DNA of 45,319 bases from an uncultured Lachnospiraceae bacterium (GCA_910588285.1 CAJUQB010000037.1:1-45319); one strand, 5' to 3'; positions 1 to 7,250 are shown, numbered from the stretch's first letter. The notes: generated from the sequence alone by a model not told the origin. Numbers and translations: made by a program.

Positions 1-109
1 AGCCTGTCCAAAGAACAGATTATTTTATGTCCTTGGGCGTTATTATATTGGATATCAAGGTATTGAGAATAAAATACCATATTAAATAAATTTTCAGAGG
101 TGATAGATA

Positions 110-1399
110 CTGAAGAGTGTAATTACGAAGAATGTAAATACAAAGAGTGATTTTGAACAAAGATACATAGACAATTTACAAATACCGCAGGGAAATGAGA
201 TATTGCGGTTTATCATAGATAGTGGTATGATTAATTTCAGCGATGTACAGAATAGCATGGAAGAAATGAAACGAAATCAATTGCTGGAAAAACACCCATA
301 TAAAATATGGGAGGGAAACGATGGGAAGTGGAGAACATATCTCCCAGATGATTCTAAGAAGGACGGAAGGAGGATGATAAAGAGAAATAACCTTAAAGAT
401 GTAGAAAATGCTGTCATAAAATATGTAAAGATACAAACAGAGAACCCAACAGTTGAAGATGTTTTTCATGAATGGAATGACCGTAGGGCAGAGCTTGGAA
501 AGATTTCAAAACCAACTCAGGAACGAAACAGGCAGGTATTTAAGAGGCATTTTACGGAGTTCGGTAAAAATCGGATTAAAGATATATCTGGACAGGATAT
601 ATGTGATTTCCTGGAGGAACAAATTTCTCGCCATAACCTTTCAGCAAAAACATTTTCTAATTTAAAGGGCATCACGAAAGGCTTTTTGAAACGGGCAAAG
701 AAAAGAGAATTAATATCTATGAATATCAGCGATATATTCGCAGATATGGATTTGACGGAAACATCCTTTAAAAAAGCTGTAAAAGAGGATGAGCAGGAAG
801 TGTTTAGCGATGAAGAGTTCCGTAAAGCTTTCGACTATTTGACAGCAAATCTTGATAGTAAAAATATAGGGATACTTCTTATGTTTGTATCTGGTGTACG
901 GGTTGGCGAATTAGTTGCCCTCAAACATTCTGATTTTGATGGAAATTCATTTAAGGTGAGGAGGACAGAGACAAGAATACCCAAGGATGATGGTGGATAT
1001 GATTATCAAATTAAGGAATTCCCAAAATCCGCTGCTGGTGTTCGCACTGTTGTTGTTCCGGAAACATATGTATGGCTTATAAATAAAATAAGGCTATGTA
1101 ATCCTTTCGGCGAATACATTTTCTGTGATGAAAAGGGAAAACGGATGACTACGAACTGTATCCGTAGAAGAGTTGAGAGAATGTGCCAGACAATAAATAT
1201 TGTTCGTAAATCTCCGCATAAAATACGGAAAACATATGGCAGCATCCTATTGGATAACAATATTGACAAAAGGTTTATCACAAGCCAGATGGGTCATACG
1301 GATATAACTACAACGGAAAATTATTATCATCGAAATAGAAGGAGTATAGAGGCAAAATCTGAAATTTTAAACAGAGTGCCAGAATTCGCCACAAGGTAA
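110..1399 (+). CDS. Tyrosine-type site-specific recombinase (integrase)
   Basis: Integrase that would cut and rejoin DNA to insert or excise a mobile element. Visible in the sequence: an N-terminal arm-binding-like region, a helical core-binding domain (around VEDVFHEWNDRRAEL), and a C-terminal catalytic domain with the Arg of GVRVGEL, an H-x-x-R box (HKIRK), the GH of QMGHTDITTTE and the nucleophilic Tyr of ENYYHRN. The reading frame is open back to nt 107. The first conventional start is TTG at 203 (398 aa) and has no ribosome binding site. CTG at 110 sits 7 nt after AGAGGTG and adds 31 residues (including DFEQRYIDNLQIP) that look like the normal family N terminus, so I prefer CTG at 110 (429 aa). 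The gene reads toward a possible att site and a terminator, as expected for int at the right end of an integrated element whose other end lies left of the window. Product confidence is high; start confidence is moderate. Confidence 0.9.
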   Translation: MKSVITKNVNTKSDFEQRYIDNLQIPQGNEILRFIIDSGMINFSDVQNSMEEMKRNQLLEKHPYKIWEGNDGKWRTYLPDDSKKDGRRMIKRNNLKDVENAVIKYVKIQTENPTVEDVFHEWNDRRAELGKISKPTQERNRQVFKRHFTEFGKNRIKDISGQDICDFLEEQISRHNLSAKTFSNLKGITKGFLKRAKKRELISMNISDIFADMDLTETSFKKAVKEDEQEVFSDEEFRKAFDYLTANLDSKNIGILLMFVSGVRVGELVALKHSDFDGNSFKVRRTETRIPKDDGGYDYQIKEFPKSAAGVRTVVVPETYVWLINKIRLCNPFGEYIFCDEKGKRMTTNCIRRRVERMCQTINIVRKSPHKIRKTYGSILLDNNIDKRFITSQMGHTDITTTENYYHRNRRSIEAKSEILNRVPEFATR

Positions 1400-1417
1400 T
1401 CAAAGGTAATCAAAGTA
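1394..1417 (+). repeat. Short direct repeats at the end of int (possible arm-type sites)
   Basis: The 10-mer AAAGGTAATC is preceded by AAGGTAATC and followed by a partial third copy, AAAGTAA, across the stop codon of the integrase gene. Short direct repeats next to int and att are typical arm-type binding sites of tyrosine recombinases. This role is inferred only from position and spacing. Confidence 0.4.
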
Positions 1418-1462
1418 AAATGGCAAAATCCATTGATTTTACTGGATTTGTAAGGGGTTGGT

Positions 1463-1490
1463 GAACTGTCCGATTCCCGTCAGCAGCTTT
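1463..1490 (+). other. Possible attachment-site remnant resembling a tRNA 3' end
   Basis: The string CGATTCCCGTCAGCAGC resembles the 3' half of a tRNA T-arm plus acceptor strand, and a perfect terminator hairpin follows at once. The matching 5' half of a T-stem (something like ACGGG) is absent upstream, so this is not an intact tRNA. A junction between element and host tRNA gene is a reasonable reading. The second att copy would lie outside the window, so this is unproven. Confidence 0.3.
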
Positions 1491-1493
1491 GAG

Positions 1494-1520
1494 AACCCTT
1501 GAAGATTCAAGGGTTTTTTT
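1494..1520 (+). terminator. Intrinsic terminator
   Basis: A perfect 10-bp stem AACCCTTGAA / TTCAAGGGTT with a 2-nt gap (a very tight loop) is followed by TTTTT. It ends transcription coming from the integrase or from the former gene at the att site. Confidence 0.8.
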
Positions 1521-1551
1521 GTTGTCTAAAATCAAAATTTGTACGATTTAT

Positions 1552-1707
1552 GCGTGTTTGAAAATTGCTTTCTGACAGCTGTGCGTTACACTTTGCGGTA
1601 TATTTGGGCCAAATGAAGGGCGCATAGCGGGCTATGTAACCTGAATTTGGTCCAAATATACCGCAAAGTGGGGCGTGCAGATGGCGGGAATGAATTTTCA
1701 AATACGC
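1552..1707. repeat. 156-bp near-perfect palindromic element (A)
   Basis: The left arm begins GCGTGTTTGAAAATTG and runs through CTTTGCGGTATATTTGG. The right arm is its near-exact inverse, ending in TTTTCAAATACGC. Pairing continues almost to the centre (GCGCATAGC / GCTATGTAAC). No credible gene lies inside. The size and non-coding palindromic structure fit a MITE-like or REP-like intergenic repeat that would fold into one long hairpin as RNA or extrude as a cruciform. No transposase is present. Confidence 0.8.
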
Positions 1708-1828
1708 TCTAGGCATATAAGGTCACCTCCTAAAACGAATCAAGGATTACTTGATGGTTACATTTATCATACCAAAAGTGTTAAGTCTATTAAATTACAG
1801 GATAATAAGTAAAATTAAATGGAATTGT

Positions 1829-1973
1829 GTTACTTTTCACGGGTTAGGAATGCGCACTGGCTGCGCATTCCGTGAGAACATGATTCAGGAGTGAGGGGCG
1901 ATTTTTGCGCAGCAAAATTCGGAATATCGCCCCGAATCGTTGCTATGAGCGGCCCCCGGCCGTGAATAGTAAC
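1829..1973. repeat. 145-bp compound palindromic element (B)
   Basis: The outer arms GTTACTTTTCACGG (1829-1842) and CCGTGAATAGTAAC (1960-1973) pair at 13 of 14 positions. Inside are two hairpins: GGAATGCGCA / TGCGCATTCC (1847-1871), and GGGGCGAT / ATCGCCCC (1895-1933) enclosing TTTTGC-GCA-GCAAAA. The multi-branched fold differs from element A, so this is a second repeat family. It lies directly upstream of a methyltransferase fragment that has lost its N terminus. Confidence 0.75.
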
Positions 1974-2012
1974 GGAATTGTGAACATGGTTGTGGTAAGA
2001 TAATTTCAGTAT

Positions 2013-2300
2013 ATGTGCGAGGAGGTAAGTAATGATTTTGGCATACTGGCAGGCAAACTTATAGGGGAAGAAAATGTCATAATGTGTGATGTTTCTGAAC
2101 AAGCAATAGAATGTACTAATAAAAATTTAAATCTTAATAATGTGCCCAATATTAGAATTAGATTGAGCGATGGTTATAAGGATATAGAAGAAACAAATTT
2201 TACACTTATATTGTCCAATCCACCATATCATGCAGACTTTTCTGTTCCAAAACATTTTATAGAGGTTGGATTTAAAAAGTTAATTTTGGGTGGAAAATGT
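2013..2300 (+). pseudogene. Truncated class I SAM methyltransferase (RsmC-like fragment)
   Basis: About 90 residues match the middle of an MTS-type (small-domain) RNA methyltransferase: a Gly-rich AdoMet-site remnant (GILAGKLIG), the acidic strand end VIMCDVSEQAI, and the catalytic NPPY motif in LILSNPPYHADF. The N-terminal half is missing. After the FKKLILGGK segment, near nt 2297, the homology stops abruptly and the frame runs into a group II intron remnant, so the open frame up to 2540 is chimeric. Repeat B lies just upstream. A non-functional fragment is the best reading. The ATG at 2013 is only the first in-frame Met, not a real start. Confidence 0.75.
2188..2240 (+). repeat. 53-bp direct repeat, copy 1
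   Basis: This copy lies within the methyltransferase fragment and covers the codons for ETNFTLILSNPPYHADF. It is identical over 53 bp to copy 2 at 3065-3117, an offset of 877 bp. The flanks differ immediately outside the repeat. Confidence 0.9.
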
Positions 2301-2399
2301 CAAAAAAATTGCAACGTAAACAGCAACGATATAATATCCATTAGCAAGGCCGAAAATCTACGTAAACGTGTATGCAAGATAGTTGTCGAACAATCCGTT

Positions 2400-2476
2400 T
2401 TGCAAGGAGACCGGTGCGGGAAAGCCGCACGCCGGGTTCAGGGAGGGGCATACCTCGCAAGGGGTATGTCTACTCG
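2400..2476 (+). ncRNA. 3' remnant of a group II intron (domains V-VI)
   Basis: The segment 2407-2439 has the domain V layout: a GAG...TTC closing helix, CCGG / CCGG, a CG bulge, and a GCGG / CCGC helix capped by GAAA-G. A domain VI-like hairpin follows (GGCATACC / GGTATGTC), then CTAC near the presumed 3' end. It is degenerate. The canonical AGC triad reads AGA and the apical helix has lost one base (33 nt instead of 34), so splicing activity is unlikely. No intron-encoded reverse transcriptase and no 5' domains are visible. The exact 3' boundary is uncertain. Confidence 0.6.
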
Positions 2477-2519
2477 ACCGGAATATAACAGCAATCGCTC
2501 TCTTTTTGTTTATAAGCTA

Positions 2520-2548
2520 TTGATTTTTGGTCGACCATAATGTATAAT
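2520..2548 (+). promoter_or_regulatory. Sigma-A-type promoter for the small genes
   Basis: TTGATT, a 17-nt spacer, then a perfect TATAAT. It lies about 60 nt upstream of the 51-aa gene at 2607, just after the intron remnant. Confidence 0.65.
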
Positions 2549-2606
2549 ATAATTACAGTTAAGGAAATGTATAACAAGTAAGGCAGGAAGCCGGAAAGGA
2601 GAACAA

Positions 2607-2762
2607 ATGGTAGACATGGGAATGACGGACAAACAGTTCAATGGTTTTGTAAGATTTTTGTTAGACGCTCTGAAAGACGCAATGGAAGAAAAGGAAATCG
2701 AGAAGAAAGATGAAAAACTTACAAAAATCGCTGACAATCTGCAAAAGACATTGGAAGATTAA
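2607..2762 (+). CDS. Small hypothetical protein, 51 aa
   Basis: AAGGAG ends 5 nt before the ATG, and the frame encodes 51 residues starting MVDMGMTDKQFNGFVRF. The N-terminal third is amphipathic (FNGFVRFLLDALKDAM). The rest is a charged helix (EEKEIEKKDEKLTKIADNL). Small proteins of this composition are common on clostridial conjugative and plasmid-like elements, but I know of no assigned function. It has a good promoter upstream and shares the AT-rich base use of this debris region rather than that of the chromosome downstream. Confidence 0.6.
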   Translation: MVDMGMTDKQFNGFVRFLLDALKDAMEEKEIEKKDEKLTKIADNLQKTLED

Positions 2763-2763
2763 A

Positions 2764-2824
2764 AGCCCCATTTATTTCTAAACAGGGCTAAATCACAAAA
2801 GGGGCGGTACTTGCCATTGCCCCT
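2764..2824 (+). other. Two consecutive hairpins between the small genes
   Basis: AGCCC / GGGCT (2764-2789) is followed by AGGGGC / GCCCCT (2800-2824). Neither has a T-tract, so they look more like transcript-stabilising or attenuating structures than terminators. Confidence 0.4.
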
Positions 2825-2900
2825 ACACCAAATAAATAATATCATTTATTGGACAAAAAGGCAAGGAATAAAGGGGTGATGAACCGTAGAAAAGAAAAAA

Positions 2901-3065
2901 GTGGGTAGACCAACGGATAATCCCCGAACTGAAAAAGTAGGCTTTAGAATGTCGCCGACTGAAATTGCAGATATACAAAAATGTGCGGACGCAATGGAAA
3001 CGCAACGTGTAAATGCAGTAGTCGAGGGGATACAGCTTCTTAAAGAGAAATTAGGAATATCATAA
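2901..3065 (+). CDS. Small ribbon-helix-helix-like protein, 54 aa
   Basis: The product begins VGRPTDNPRTEKVGFRMSP and continues with a helix-turn-helix-like pair (TEIADIQKCADAM, RVNAVVEGIQLLKEKL). The GRPTDNPR leader followed by a beta-strand and two helices is typical of CopG/Arc-like DNA-binding proteins on clostridial mobile elements. The start is a problem. GTG at 2901 has no clear ribosome binding site, while AAGGGGTGAT at about 2874-2881 precedes an in-frame GTA (2886) where relatives would have ATG plus EKKK. The original start may therefore have mutated. The stop codon overlaps the first bases of repeat copy 2. Confidence 0.5.
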   Translation: MGRPTDNPRTEKVGFRMSPTEIADIQKCADAMETQRVNAVVEGIQLLKEKLGIS

Positions 3066-3117
3066 AGAAACAAATTTTACACTTATATTGTCCAATCCAC
3101 CATATCATGCAGACTTT
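3065..3117 (+). repeat. 53-bp direct repeat, copy 2
   Basis: A perfect second copy of the methyltransferase segment at 2188-2240. It begins at the stop codon of the small ribbon-helix-helix gene and ends abruptly where an unrelated gene remnant starts. On its own it encodes nothing complete. Confidence 0.9.
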
Positions 3118-3167
3118 GGTGCAGACTGTACCAAATGCGAAAGGAAGGATAACTGCTGCTGCAGGGT

Positions 3168-3359
3168 GCATTTATCAATCTTACATACACCCTTCCCAGC
3201 GGGCAGACCGTGAAGGTGTAGGGGGATGATAAGGTCTATCTGGGCAATCAGATCTGTAAGAAAGAGGGCATCAGATGCTATGGGCTTGCGGCGGATGAGA
3301 AATATCTTATGGTATGTGAGTACGGAGACCTGGGGCGGACGCAGAGCCGGTGGTGTTAA
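3168..3359 (+). pseudogene. C-terminal remnant of an unidentified gene
   Basis: One frame reads FINLTYTLPSGQTVKV, a TAG stop, then DDKVYLGNQICKKEG and on to the C terminus DLGRTQSRWC before TAA. It looks like the tail of a protein with an internal nonsense mutation and no start. I do not recognise the family. It lies between repeat copy 2 and the next intact gene. Confidence 0.4.
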
Positions 3360-3395
3360 AGAGACGTTAAATAAAATGGAGCTAAAGGAGAACAA

Positions 3396-5399
3396 ATGAG
3401 AATCGGAATCGGCATTGACACCGGCGGAACCTGCACGGACGGCGTAATCTATGATTTGGACCACAAAAAAATACTGGATACGGCCAAGACGCCTACCACC
3501 AAGGAGAACCTGGCTGTTGGAATCGGCAATGCACTGGATCTTCTGTCCCAGGACCTGCTCAAGCAGGCAGAGGTGGTGGCATTGTCCACCACCCTTGCCA
3601 CGAATGCCTGCGTGGAGAACAAAGGGGGCAGGGGGAAGCTGATCTTTCTGGGCATGGAGGAGGACAATGTCCGCCGTGTGGGCAAAAGCTTTGGCCTGCC
3701 CATGGATGACAACAGCCTGATCTTCATTTCCTGCAGGGAGACCCTCCAGGGGGAGATTCTGGAGGAACCGGACTGGCCTGCAGTGGAACGGCAGCTTCAA
3801 GAGGAGCTTGCCGGCTGCCAGGCTGTGGGGATTGTGGAGCTGTTTGCCGCCGGAACCGGCGGCGCTCTGGAGAAAAAGACCAGGGAGATTGTAGAGCGGA
3901 TGAACCTGCCGGCAGTCTGCGGCTACGAGCTGTTCCAGGAGAAAAATGTAATCGGGCGGGGAGCAGGGGCCCTGCTGAATGCCCGCCTTATTTTTGTAAT
4001 CGCAAGGTTCCTGAAGGCAGTGCGGGAAGCCATGGAACTCCGTCAGCTAAAGGCGCCGGTGGTTATTGTACGCAGCGACGGAAGCAGGATGAATGAGGAA
4101 TTCTCCAGGAAACGCCCCATTGAAACACTGCTGTGCGGCCCGGTGGCCAGCGTGATGGGGGCAGCGGAACTGCACCATGTCAGGGATGGGGTAGTGATTG
4201 ATATGGGAGGGACCACAACGGATATATCCATTGTAGAGGACGGCGCTCCGATCCGGTCAGCAGACGGCATTACCGTGGGGGATTGGACCATCTATGTCCA
4301 TGGCATGTATGTGGACACCTTTGGGCTGGGCGGAGACAGCGAGGTGCTGCTGTCCAATGAGGGGAAGCTGTCCCTGGGCGGCTGCCGGATCATGCCCCTG
4401 TCCATGGCAGCCGCCCGGTTTCCCCATGTGAGGGAGCTGCTGGAGGCAGACTGCAGGCAGGAGCATCCGGTGAACAGCTGGCGGAGGCATATATATGTGG
4501 GTCTTCGGGATATCAGCGGGCAAAAGGGCTTCAGCTCCTTTGAACAGCGGGTGGCTGCTGCATTTTACCAGAATCCGCTGAATCTGGAGGAGCTGGAGCG
4601 GCTCCATGGCATTTCCCTGATTCCTGCCAGCCTGAATCGGCTGGTACAGGAGGGGATCCTGATCCGCTGCGGCATTACTCCTACCGATGCCATGCATGTG
4701 CTGGGGGATTACAGGGGCTATGACTCAGAGGCGGCAGAGAAGGGCATGGCCCTGCTGGCCCTGTTTGCAGGGAAAAAGACAGAGGAGCTGGCCAGGGCAA
4801 TCTATCGGATGGTGGAGAAGAAGCTCTACTGCAATGTGGTGCGGATCCTGCTGCAGCACCAATATCCGGCGCTGTCCATAGGCGGCCCGGGAGGGGAGCT
4901 TGCAGCGGTGATTGAGGGGCTGTATGAGCGGGCAGTCAAAGGGCAGAGGGATCGCTTGTTCTGCCTGGCATTCACCTGCCAGGTGCCCTTGATCGGCGTG
5001 GGCGGCCCCATTGGGGTATTTTTAGGGCAGGTGGCCAGGCTTCTTGGTACTCAGGCATTGCTGGGGCCCTATGCAGGGGTGGCCAACGCCCTGGGGGCCG
5101 TGGTGGGCAATGTGGAGGTAGTGATGGAGACAGAGATACTGCCCAACCCCGAAAGGGATGATTTCCGGGTCTTTGGAAATGGAGAGGCCTTCTATGCCAA
5201 GACGCTGGAGGAGGCCAGAGAGCAGGCGCAGGAATCCGCCCGGCGGTTGGCCGGGGCAGAGGCACTGCGGCGCGGGGCGGTAGAGGAACGGTTGAGATTT
5301 TCGACGGAATCAGAGCTGTCCCAGGCGCCTACGGCCTACGGGGACAGTATTTTCCTTGGAGAGAAGGTACGAGTGCGGGCCTATATGGAGGAAGGGTAG
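3396..5399 (+). CDS. Hydantoinase/oxoprolinase family protein (HyuA-like)
   Basis: A 667-aa protein of the HyuA/5-oxoprolinase superfamily, which uses ATP to open cyclic amides such as hydantoins or 5-oxoproline. The N terminus has the actin-fold phosphate-1 signature GIDTGGTCTDG (residues 6-16), and VVIDMGGTTTDIS (near residue 267) is the phosphate-2 signature. The length is normal for a stand-alone HyuA-type subunit. No HyuB partner lies in the window, so substrate and partner are unknown. AAAGGAG is 5 nt upstream of the ATG. This is the first intact GC-rich chromosomal gene after the mobile debris. GCTGCA / TGCAGC forms a small hairpin at its stop codon. Confidence 0.85.
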   Translation: MRIGIGIDTGGTCTDGVIYDLDHKKILDTAKTPTTKENLAVGIGNALDLLSQDLLKQAEVVALSTTLATNACVENKGGRGKLIFLGMEEDNVRRVGKSFGLPMDDNSLIFISCRETLQGEILEEPDWPAVERQLQEELAGCQAVGIVELFAAGTGGALEKKTREIVERMNLPAVCGYELFQEKNVIGRGAGALLNARLIFVIARFLKAVREAMELRQLKAPVVIVRSDGSRMNEEFSRKRPIETLLCGPVASVMGAAELHHVRDGVVIDMGGTTTDISIVEDGAPIRSADGITVGDWTIYVHGMYVDTFGLGGDSEVLLSNEGKLSLGGCRIMPLSMAAARFPHVRELLEADCRQEHPVNSWRRHIYVGLRDISGQKGFSSFEQRVAAAFYQNPLNLEELERLHGISLIPASLNRLVQEGILIRCGITPTDAMHVLGDYRGYDSEAAEKGMALLALFAGKKTEELARAIYRMVEKKLYCNVVRILLQHQYPALSIGGPGGELAAVIEGLYERAVKGQRDRLFCLAFTCQVPLIGVGGPIGVFLGQVARLLGTQALLGPYAGVANALGAVVGNVEVVMETEILPNPERDDFRVFGNGEAFYAKTLEEAREQAQESARRLAGAEALRRGAVEERLRFSTESELSQAPTAYGDSIFLGEKVRVRAYMEEG

Positions 5400-5473
5400 C
5401 TGCAATCCTGTGCAGCGGGGGGCTTTTGCGGGCAGCAGCAGAACCCTTTTGGTAAAAAAGCAGTGATAGAAAC

Positions 5474-5521
5474 AGAACCTTGTATATATACTGTAATAAG
5501 TACATATATGGGGTTCTTTTT
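5474..5521 (+). promoter_or_regulatory. Terminator-like hairpin abutting the pdaA start; possible sporulation promoter
   Basis: A 19-nt arm beginning AGAACC pairs imperfectly (about 15 of 19) with an arm ending GGGGTTCT, and a T-run follows that ends at the ATG of the next gene. The same DNA contains TGTATA (5481-5486) and CATATAT (5503-5509) spaced 16 nt. This loosely resembles forespore sigma-F/G promoters and would give a nearly leaderless mRNA. The two readings (terminator of the upstream gene, or promoter) are not exclusive. Confidence 0.4.
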
Positions 5522-6421
5522 ATGAATCAGAGAAGAAATAGTAACCGGAGGATGAAGCGGCCGCAGGCCGGAAACAGCCAAGAGAAGGGCAGAATTCAAT
5601 TTTCCTGGGGCCTTCGGCTGGTGCTTATTCTGGCGGCAGCCTTCCTGCTGGGACGCGGAGCCGGCTGGGCGGCAGAGACCATACGGACCTCGGTGACGGC
5701 AAAGGGCAGTGATTCCGGGGCAGAGCTTCTGCAGCAGGCCGAGGGGAGCTGGGGGCTGTCCTTTCAGGAGGACGGAAAGCCTCCGGTGGCGGATGTGACG
5801 GCAGAGGAAATTGCAAAATACAATGCATGGTACATGCAGGACTGCCAGGAAAAGGTGCTGTATCTGACCTTTGACGCAGGCTATGAGAACGGAAACACGC
5901 CCGCGATCCTGGACGCCCTGAAGAAGCACAATGCGCCGGCAGCATTTTTCATTGTGGGGCATTATCTGGAGAGCAGCCCGGACCTGGTGCGGCGGATGAT
6001 CGATGAGGGACATATTGTGGGCAACCATAGCTACCACCATCCGGATATGTCTAAGATGAGCAAGGAAGAGTTCCAGAAGGAGCTGGGAGAGCTGGAGAGC
6101 CTGTATCAGGAGACCTTTGGCCGGGAGATGGCAAAATATTATCGTCCGCCCCAGGGAAAATACAGTGAGAAGAATCTGCAGATTGCAAAGGAGCTGGGCT
6201 ATCAGACGATATTCTGGAGCCTGGCCTATGTGGACTGGGATGTAGATCAGCAGCCCACGGCAGAGGAGGCCATGGATAAGCTGACCCGCCGAGTGCATCC
6301 GGGAGCCATTGTCCTTCTCCATTCCACCTCCAAGACCAACGGAGAGATCCTGGATCAGCTGCTGACCAAATGGGAGGAGATGGGCTACACCTTCCGCTCG
6401 CTGGAAGAGCTGGGAAAATAG
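5522..6421 (+). CDS. pdaA: Polysaccharide deacetylase, PdaA-like (delta-lactam formation in spore cortex)
   Basis: A 299-aa exported NodB-fold deacetylase. A basic N terminus and one hydrophobic segment (about residues 31-50) act as signal or anchor. The catalytic domain starts with LYLTFDAGYENG (Asp118, motif 1), followed by GNHSYHHPD (metal ligands His169 and His173), RPPQG, and HPGAIVLLHS near the end. The LTFDxGYENG wording and the VDW segment are typical of PdaA, which removes the acetyl group from N-acetylmuramic acid so that muramic-delta-lactam can form in the spore cortex. This supports a spore-forming host. No Shine-Dalgarno is visible. ATG 5522 was chosen because upstream codons lie in a hairpin and a later GGAGG touches the next ATG (5552) with no spacer. 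Confidence 0.8.
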   Translation: MNQRRNSNRRMKRPQAGNSQEKGRIQFSWGLRLVLILAAAFLLGRGAGWAAETIRTSVTAKGSDSGAELLQQAEGSWGLSFQEDGKPPVADVTAEEIAKYNAWYMQDCQEKVLYLTFDAGYENGNTPAILDALKKHNAPAAFFIVGHYLESSPDLVRRMIDEGHIVGNHSYHHPDMSKMSKEEFQKELGELESLYQETFGREMAKYYRPPQGKYSEKNLQIAKELGYQTIFWSLAYVDWDVDQQPTAEEAMDKLTRRVHPGAIVLLHSTSKTNGEILDQLLTKWEEMGYTFRSLEELGK

Positions 6422-6450
6422 TGGAAAAGACCAGGCATTCATGCTATAAT
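6422..6450 (+). promoter_or_regulatory. Possible promoter upstream of truA
   Basis: A perfect TATAAT (6445-6450) with a poor -35 (TGGAAA, 17 nt upstream), starting at the last base region of the deacetylase gene. The -10 is good and the -35 weak. Confidence 0.35.
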
Positions 6451-6509
6451 GAAAAGCAGCAGGAGGAAAGGGCCGGCATTTTCGGCAGGAACGAAGGAGG
6501 AGAGAAGCT

Positions 6510-7250
6510 ATGGCAGTCTACAAGGCTATTGTGGAATACGACGGAACACGTTACCGGGGCTGGCAGAACCAGAAGGATACCGGCAATACCATACAGGGGA
6601 AGCTGATGGCAGTGCTCACCCGCCTTGCCGGGCAGCAGGTGGAGGTGCATGGCTCAGGGCGCACGGATGCAGGCGTGCATGCCAGGGGGCAGGTGATCAG
6701 CTTTTCCCTGGAACAGGGGTATGAGCCGGAGGAGATTCTTCATTATATGAACCATTACCTGCCGGATGATATCGGCGTAATCAGCGTGGAGCGGGCATCC
6801 GGCCGTTTCCATGCCCGCCTGAATGCCAGGGCCAAGACCTATGTGTATCGGATCTGGAACAGCAGGCTGCCCAATGTGTTTGAACGGAGATGGATGTATA
6901 TCCTGGAGGAGCCCCTTGATGTGGAAGCCATGCAGCAGGCGGCGGATCAATTTCTGGGAACCCATGATTTTGCGGCCTTTTGTTCCGTAAAAAAGAAAAA
7001 GAAGTCCACGGTGCGTACCATCTATGAGTTTTCGGTGGAACGCCTGGGGGGTGAAGTCCGGATCCGGATTACCGGGGACGGGTTTTTGTACCATATGGTG
7101 CGCATTCTGGTGGGGACGCTGGTGGAGGTAGGGCTGAAGGTTCGCGACAGCGGCGGGATACCGGAGCTTTTGGATCAGGGCCTCCGGGCAGATTCCGGAA
7201 TGACCGTGCCGGCCAAAGGATTGATCCTTTGGGAGGTTTATTACAGATAA
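6510..7250 (+). CDS. truA: tRNA pseudouridine(38-40) synthase TruA
   Basis: Converts uridines 38-40 in the anticodon arm of tRNAs to pseudouridine. The 246-aa length is standard. The catalytic Asp53 lies in GSGRTDAGVHA, and the family motifs RFHAR and FLYHMVRILVGTL are present. AAGGAGG lies 9 nt before the ATG. The gene is followed after 18 nt by the DAPG-hydrolase-like gene, so the two are probably cotranscribed up to the hairpin at 8145. Confidence 0.95.
   Translation: MAVYKAIVEYDGTRYRGWQNQKDTGNTIQGKLMAVLTRLAGQQVEVHGSGRTDAGVHARGQVISFSLEQGYEPEEILHYMNHYLPDDIGVISVERASGRFHARLNARAKTYVYRIWNSRLPNVFERRWMYILEEPLDVEAMQQAADQFLGTHDFAAFCSVKKKKKSTVRTIYEFSVERLGGEVRIRITGDGFLYHMVRILVGTLVEVGLKVRDSGGIPELLDQGLRADSGMTVPAKGLILWEVYYR

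Noticed and set aside
1441..1500. Intact tRNA gene after the integrase
   Set aside because: Only a T-arm/acceptor-like 3' string is present; no D-arm or anticodon arm precedes it.
1507..1716. A 69-codon minus-strand frame
   Set aside because: It lies almost wholly within palindromic element A and has no family pattern; the palindrome explains the open frame.
1830..2102. A 90-codon minus-strand frame
   Set aside because: It coincides with palindromic element B and the antisense of the methyltransferase fragment.
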